Source of the DNA: Mycolicibacillus koreensis
Lineage (GTDB): Bacteria; Actinomycetota; Actinomycetes; Mycobacteriales; Mycobacteriaceae
DNA length: 64,000 nt
Assembly (NCBI RefSeq): GCF_002104795.1
Contig: NZ_NCXO01000020.1
Coordinates: 1-64,000 of the forward strand
Reading direction: 5' to 3'
Shown: in pieces, positions 60,868 through 64,000 of the stretch
Layout: every line of letters begins with the position of its first letter
How positions within the stretch are numbered: the first letter of the stretch is position 1
Made by a program: the position numbers and the translations under genes
Notes under the pieces: model-generated
Seen by the model: only the letters and a program-made list of their open reading frames with translations
The model's database searches: none
What the model was told of the DNA's origin: nothing

Positions 60868-61050
60868 ATGAGTACCGGTTGCCGAGCCTGCGCGGCGGAT
60901 CTGGACCACTGTCACGGCACCGTCATCGAGCACCTGCTGCACCCGGCCGAGTGCACCGCCGACGGCTGCATCGACCACGCCGGGGACCGCCATTGGTCAC
61001 TGCTGGACTGCACGCAGGTGGCGTGCGGTTGCGGGGCTGAGGCCGGCTGA
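60868..61050 (+). CDS. 60-residue Cys/His-rich protein
   Basis: ATG 60868 opens a frame with eight Cys (5, 8, 15, 29, 34, 48, 53, 55) and six His in 60 residues: GCRACAAD, DHCHG, HPAEC, DGC, LDCTQVACGC. This is a likely zinc-binding mini-protein. A longer frame from 60808 adds a non-homologous head. It lies 50 bp after the minimal metallopeptidase, same strand. No function known to me. Confidence 0.65.
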   Translation: MSTGCRACAADLDHCHGTVIEHLLHPAECTADGCIDHAGDRHWSLLDCTQVACGCGAEAG

Positions 61051-61069
61051 GTCCCCCCGGCGGGCCGCG

Positions 61070-61759
61070 TCAGCCCATCGGGTCGGCGCCGCGGTCGATG
61101 ACGTCGCCGACCGGGTCGGCGGCCGGCTCGGACCCGAACGGCGGGGTCAGGGTGCCCCACTGCACGCAACTCCAGCGCCCGTCGACGATCGGCGCGAGCA
61201 CCACCGCCTCGGCGTTGCCGAGGTGATGATCGAGGGCGAAGCTGGCGGCCACCCCGCCGAGCACGGCCGCCACCAGCCGGATCGCCGCGCCGTGGCTGAC
61301 CACCACCACGTCGGCACCGAAGTCCCGGTCGTCGAGGTAGCGGGCCCGCAGCCCGGTCACCGCCGGCAGATAGCGGTCCAGCACCTCGGTGGCGCTCTCC
61401 CCGCCGGGCAACGCGGCGTCGAGGTCCCCGCGGTGCCAGCGCTGGTAGGTCGCGGCGAAGGCGGCGAACGCGTCGTCGTCACGGCGGTCCTCGAGCTCGC
61501 CGACCTGCACCTCGTGCACTCCGGGGATCGCCTGCGGCGCCAGGTCGAGCGCCCCGGCGATCTCCTCGGCGGTCTGGGCCGCGCGGGTGGCCACCGAGTG
61601 GGCCAGCAGGCCGGGGCGCAGCGGACCGCCCCGGGCGAACGCCCGGGCCTGCTCGCGGCCGAGCGGGGTCAGCGCGGTGCCCGGCGGGCGGGTGTCGAGG
61701 CGCCGCTCGACGTTGCCGACCGACTGCCCGTGGCGCACCAGCACCAGCCGACCGGTCAT
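61070..61759 (-). CDS. Histidine phosphatase (phosphoglycerate-mutase-like, Rv3837c-like)
   Basis: A 229-residue histidine phosphatase. The phosphorylated His is in LVRHGQSVGN, with a second Arg in SVATRAAQTAEEI, Glu in VGELEDRR and the second His in VVVSHGAAIRL. Cofactor-independent phosphatase activity is more likely than true mutase activity. It overlaps pheA by 4 bp, so it is probably co-expressed. Substrate unknown. Confidence 0.88.
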   Translation of the reverse strand: MTGRLVLVRHGQSVGNVERRLDTRPPGTALTPLGREQARAFARGGPLRPGLLAHSVATRAAQTAEEIAGALDLAPQAIPGVHEVQVGELEDRRDDDAFAAFAATYQRWHRGDLDAALPGGESATEVLDRYLPAVTGLRARYLDDRDFGADVVVVSHGAAIRLVAAVLGGVAASFALDHHLGNAEAVVLAPIVDGRWSCVQWGTLTPPFGSEPAADPVGDVIDRGADPMG

Positions 61760-62637
61760 CGACTCGCCCCGCCGTCGAGCTCCCCGAGCGGCCAGGACCC
61801 CAGGTAGCGCAGCTCCGCACAGCGGGCGGTGTCGGTCTGCAGCGCGGCCAGGGCGGCGGCCACCACGGCGTCATCGACGTGTCCGGCGCAGTCCAGGAAG
61901 AACCGGTAGGTGCCCAGTTCGGTGCGGGTGGGCCGGGATTCGATGCGCGACAGGTCGATCCCGCGGTCGGCGAACTCGGCCAGCGCCGCGACCAGGGCGC
62001 CGGGGACATTGACCAGCCGCAGGATCACCGCGGTGCGGTCGGTGCCGGTGCGCGGCGGCGGCGGCCCGGGCCGGCCGACCAGCACGAACCGGGTGCGGGC
62101 CGTGGCCTCGTCGATCACACCGTCGGCCAGGGTCACCAGGTGATGGCGCGCCGCCGCCAGCGCGGTGCACACCGCCGCGTCGGCTTTTCCGTCGGCGACC
62201 TGCTCGGCGGCGGCGGCGTTGGAGTTCGCCGGCAGGATCCGCGCCTGCGGCATCTCGGCGGCCAGCCATCGGCGCACCTGCGCGGCGGCCACCGGGTGGG
62301 CCGCGACGGTGGCCGCCGTCGCGGCGTCCACACCGGGGGCCACCGCGATGCTGAACGCCACGTCCAGGGTGGTCTCGGCGAAGATCTGCAGCGGCGTCCC
62401 GATCGCCAACGCGTCCAGGGTGGGAGTGACCGATCCGTCGATGGAACTCTCGATCGGCACGCACGCGAAGTCGGCGTCACCGGCGCGCACCGCCGCCAGG
62501 GCCGCCGGCGCGGTCTCCGCCGGGACGGGGCGCGGCGGCGCACCGCGGTGGGGAATCCGGTCGGCGGCGATCAACCGCTGCACCGCCGCATCGGTGAACG
62601 TCCCCTGCGGGCCCAGGTAGGCGATGGCGGCCATCAC
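61756..62637 (-). CDS. pheA: Prephenate dehydratase PheA
   Basis: A 293-residue enzyme that converts prephenate to phenylpyruvate in phenylalanine synthesis. The N-terminal catalytic domain starts IAYLGPQGTFTDAA, and the essential TRF motif lies in ARTRFVLVG. A C-terminal ACT domain has PGALVAALAEFADRGIDL and ESRPTR for phenylalanine feedback. Two ATG codons are in tandem at 62637 and 62634. It is shorter than the M. tuberculosis enzyme (about 321). Divergent from the IdeR-box gene. Confidence 0.94.
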   Translation of the reverse strand: MMAAIAYLGPQGTFTDAAVQRLIAADRIPHRGAPPRPVPAETAPAALAAVRAGDADFACVPIESSIDGSVTPTLDALAIGTPLQIFAETTLDVAFSIAVAPGVDAATAATVAAHPVAAAQVRRWLAAEMPQARILPANSNAAAAEQVADGKADAAVCTALAAARHHLVTLADGVIDEATARTRFVLVGRPGPPPPRTGTDRTAVILRLVNVPGALVAALAEFADRGIDLSRIESRPTRTELGTYRFFLDCAGHVDDAVVAAALAALQTDTARCAELRYLGSWPLGELDGGASR

Positions 62638-62709
62638 CAGAGGCTAACGGGTTCACCGTTGGCGGTGCGCCGCGCCGCCGCGGCGACTTGCGCCGATCCG
62701 CCCAGCGAA

Positions 62710-62728
62710 TTAAGTTAGCCTTACCTTA
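62710..62728. promoter_or_regulatory. IdeR iron box
   Basis: TTAAGTTAGCCTTACCTTA matches 15 of 19 positions of the IdeR consensus TTAGGTTAGGCTAACCTAA. It lies 17 bp before the ATG of the DUF2470-like gene, so the gene should be repressed in high iron. Confidence 0.8.
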
Positions 62729-62745
62729 GCTACCGAGGGGGATGG

Positions 62746-63519
62746 ATGATCCGGACCGACGCGCCAACGCCGAGCACCGCCGAGCGGATCCGCAGCGTCT
62801 GCCTGCGGGCCGGCCACGCGCTGCTCGCCGTCGACGGGCTGGCCCCGCTGACCACACCGGTGCAGCACCTGCTCGATGACGGCACGTTCGCGGTGGCGGT
62901 GCCGTCGGTCGCGGCCGTGCCCGACGGGACGGCGGTGATGCTGGAACTCACCGACGAGGCGGCGCTGCCGCTGCGCAAACCGGTGCGGTCGCTGGTGTGG
63001 GTGCGCGGTGAGCTCACCGCGGTGCCGGCCGCCGATGTGACCGAGCTGCTCGACGTGATCGCGCGCACCGACCCGCGCCCGGCACTGCTGACGGTGGCGA
63101 CCCCGCAGTGCGGACCCGACGCCGAGCACACCCTGATGCGGCTGAAGACCGCCTCGGTGGTGGTCGCCGACGCCGCCGGCGCGGAGTCCGTCGACGTCGC
63201 CACGGTGGTGGCGGCCACCCCCGATCCGTTCTGCGCGCTGGAGGCACACTGGCTGCGCCACCTCGACGCCGCCCACCCGGAGATGGTGGCCCGGCTGGCC
63301 GCCCGGCTGCCACCGCGGTGGCGCCGCGGCGCGGTCCGCCCGCTGGCGCTGGACCGCTACGGGGTGTCCCTGCGGATCGAGGACGCCGACGGCGATCACG
63401 ACATCCGGCTGCCGTTCCACCAGCCCGCCGACGATCCGCGCAGCCTCAGCCAGGCGCTGCGGGTGCTGATGGGCTGCCCGTTCGTCAACGGGCTGCGGGC
63501 CCGCCGCGGCACGCCCTAA
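62746..63519 (+). CDS. Iron-regulated protein with DUF2470-like C-terminus (Rv3839-like)
   Basis: A 257-residue cytosolic protein. The N-terminal half (VAAVPDGTAVMLELTDEAALPLRK) resembles the split-barrel seen in heme-utilisation proteins. The C-terminal half, from about residue 160, has ALEAHWLRHLDAAHPEMVARL, a DUF2470-like helix, followed by the closing strands. The M. tuberculosis homologue is a known IdeR-repressed gene, and an iron box is present here. The ATG at 62746 follows GAGGGGG. A role in iron or heme handling is inferred from regulation and domain type. Confidence 0.82.
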   Translation: MIRTDAPTPSTAERIRSVCLRAGHALLAVDGLAPLTTPVQHLLDDGTFAVAVPSVAAVPDGTAVMLELTDEAALPLRKPVRSLVWVRGELTAVPAADVTELLDVIARTDPRPALLTVATPQCGPDAEHTLMRLKTASVVVADAAGAESVDVATVVAATPDPFCALEAHWLRHLDAAHPEMVARLAARLPPRWRRGAVRPLALDRYGVSLRIEDADGDHDIRLPFHQPADDPRSLSQALRVLMGCPFVNGLRARRGTP

Positions 63520-63545
63520 CGCGCCCGGTTGGCTACCGTGAGCCG

Positions 63546-64000
63546 GTGACCGCAGAGCCCTATCCGCCGGCCTCGCCACGCACCCTGCGCCTGGAGCTGG
63601 TTGTGGTGCTCGCGGTCACCTTCGGCTGCGCGGCGCTGACCGCGGCGCTCTCTCTGGCCGCCGCGGTACTGCGCGGCCTGGCGGCCCAGACCGTGCCGCT
63701 GAACCCGAGGCGGTCCAGCATCGCCTGGATCGACCTGGGGCTCAACGTCGTCGTGGTGGTGCAACTGGCCGCCTGGGGTGGGCTGGCGCTGTACCTGCTG
63801 TGGCGCGGCGGGCTGTCCCCGGCCCGGATCGGGTTGGCCCGGCCGCGTTGGCGGCTCGACCTGCCCGCCGGGGTGGGGCTGGCGGCCGTCATCGGCCTCC
63901 CCGGACTGGGGCTCTACCTGGCGGCGCGCGCCGTCGGGCTCAACGCCACCGTCGTGCCGTCCGGTCTCGACGACACCTGGTGGCGGCTGCCGATGCTGAC
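63546..64000 (+). CDS. N-terminal part of a membrane protein, probably CPBP-type intramembrane protease
   Basis: GTG 63546 opens a frame of 151 codons with no stop before the window ends. It encodes a Pro-rich start, a hydrophobic helix (LELVVVLAVTFGCAALTAAL), a second (WIDLGLNVVVVVQLAAWGG) and a third in the GLAAVIGLPGLGLYLAARAV region. The layout, with VVPSGLDDTWWRLP at the end, resembles actinobacterial CPBP family proteins. The glutamate motif would lie outside the window, so the call is tentative. Confidence 0.5.
   Translation, partial: MTAEPYPPASPRTLRLELVVVLAVTFGCAALTAALSLAAAVLRGLAAQTVPLNPRRSSIAWIDLGLNVVVVVQLAAWGGLALYLLWRGGLSPARIGLARPRWRLDLPAGVGLAAVIGLPGLGLYLAARAVGLNATVVPSGLDDTWWRLPML

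Overview
The window is chromosomal DNA of a high-GC mycobacterium (Mycobacterium sensu lato). Gene order, protein sequences and cell-wall content match the arabinogalactan/mycolate region that in M. tuberculosis spans roughly Rv3777 to Rv3840. It is not M. tuberculosis itself: several genes are missing, relocated or replaced. M. tuberculosis comparisons are from memory, not from a search.

Layout. 1-2410: lower-GC accessory segment with two tandem two-domain DPC-type exported proteins and an ISL3-type transposase remnant, ending at a tRNA-Ser(UGA). 2541-5821: quinone oxidoreductase, a solitary DUF559-type nuclease gene with a 51-57 bp hairpin repeat after its stop and after the preceding gene's stop, and a cysteine-desulfurase-like protein lacking the PLP lysine. 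6114-9205: bpa (proteasome activator), then wzt, glfT1 and wzm for galactan. 9212-11450: a segment unlike M. tuberculosis, with an HNH/13E12 gene and an M-box (Mg2+) riboswitch reading into a short leader ORF and an unrecognised 59-residue protein with its own terminator. 11556-26658: gtrA-like gene, PknH-sensor-like lipoprotein, dprE1-dprE2-aftA-embC-embA-embB (DPA synthesis and arabinan polymerisation, the targets of benzothiazinones and ethambutol).

26689-30370: an MHS-type transporter and thiC with a TPP riboswitch, placed between embB and the mycolate operon. 30478-43000: accD4-pks13-fadD32 (mycolic acid condensation), the essential cutinase-like enzyme, fbpD and fbpA (mycolyl transfer). 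43235-49802: aftB-ubiA-PAP2-glfT2-glf, a translationally coupled operon for DPA precursor and galactan. 49803-52793: erp and a PGRP/LGFP amidase-like protein. 52828-55939: HAD phosphatase and three tandem acyltransferases, the middle one frameshifted. 56093-64000: an MBL-Rieske fusion, small PH-like protein, serS, septum-formation-like protein, minimal metallopeptidase, Cys/His-rich mini-protein, histidine phosphatase, pheA, an IdeR-box gene with a DUF2470-like C-terminal half, and the start of a CPBP-like membrane protein running off the edge.

Together the central genes supply UDP-galactofuranose (glf), build and export galactan (glfT1, glfT2, wzm/wzt), make decaprenyl-phosphoarabinose (ubiA, PAP2, dprE1/E2), add and extend arabinan (aftA, aftB, embCAB), make mycolic acids (fadD32, pks13, accD4) and attach them (fbpA). 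The least explained items are the M-box/small-protein unit, the hairpin repeats around the DUF559 gene, the DPC pair at the tRNA edge, and unusual active-site states in the aminotransferase-like protein and FbpD. No CRISPR array, complete IS or prophage was seen.
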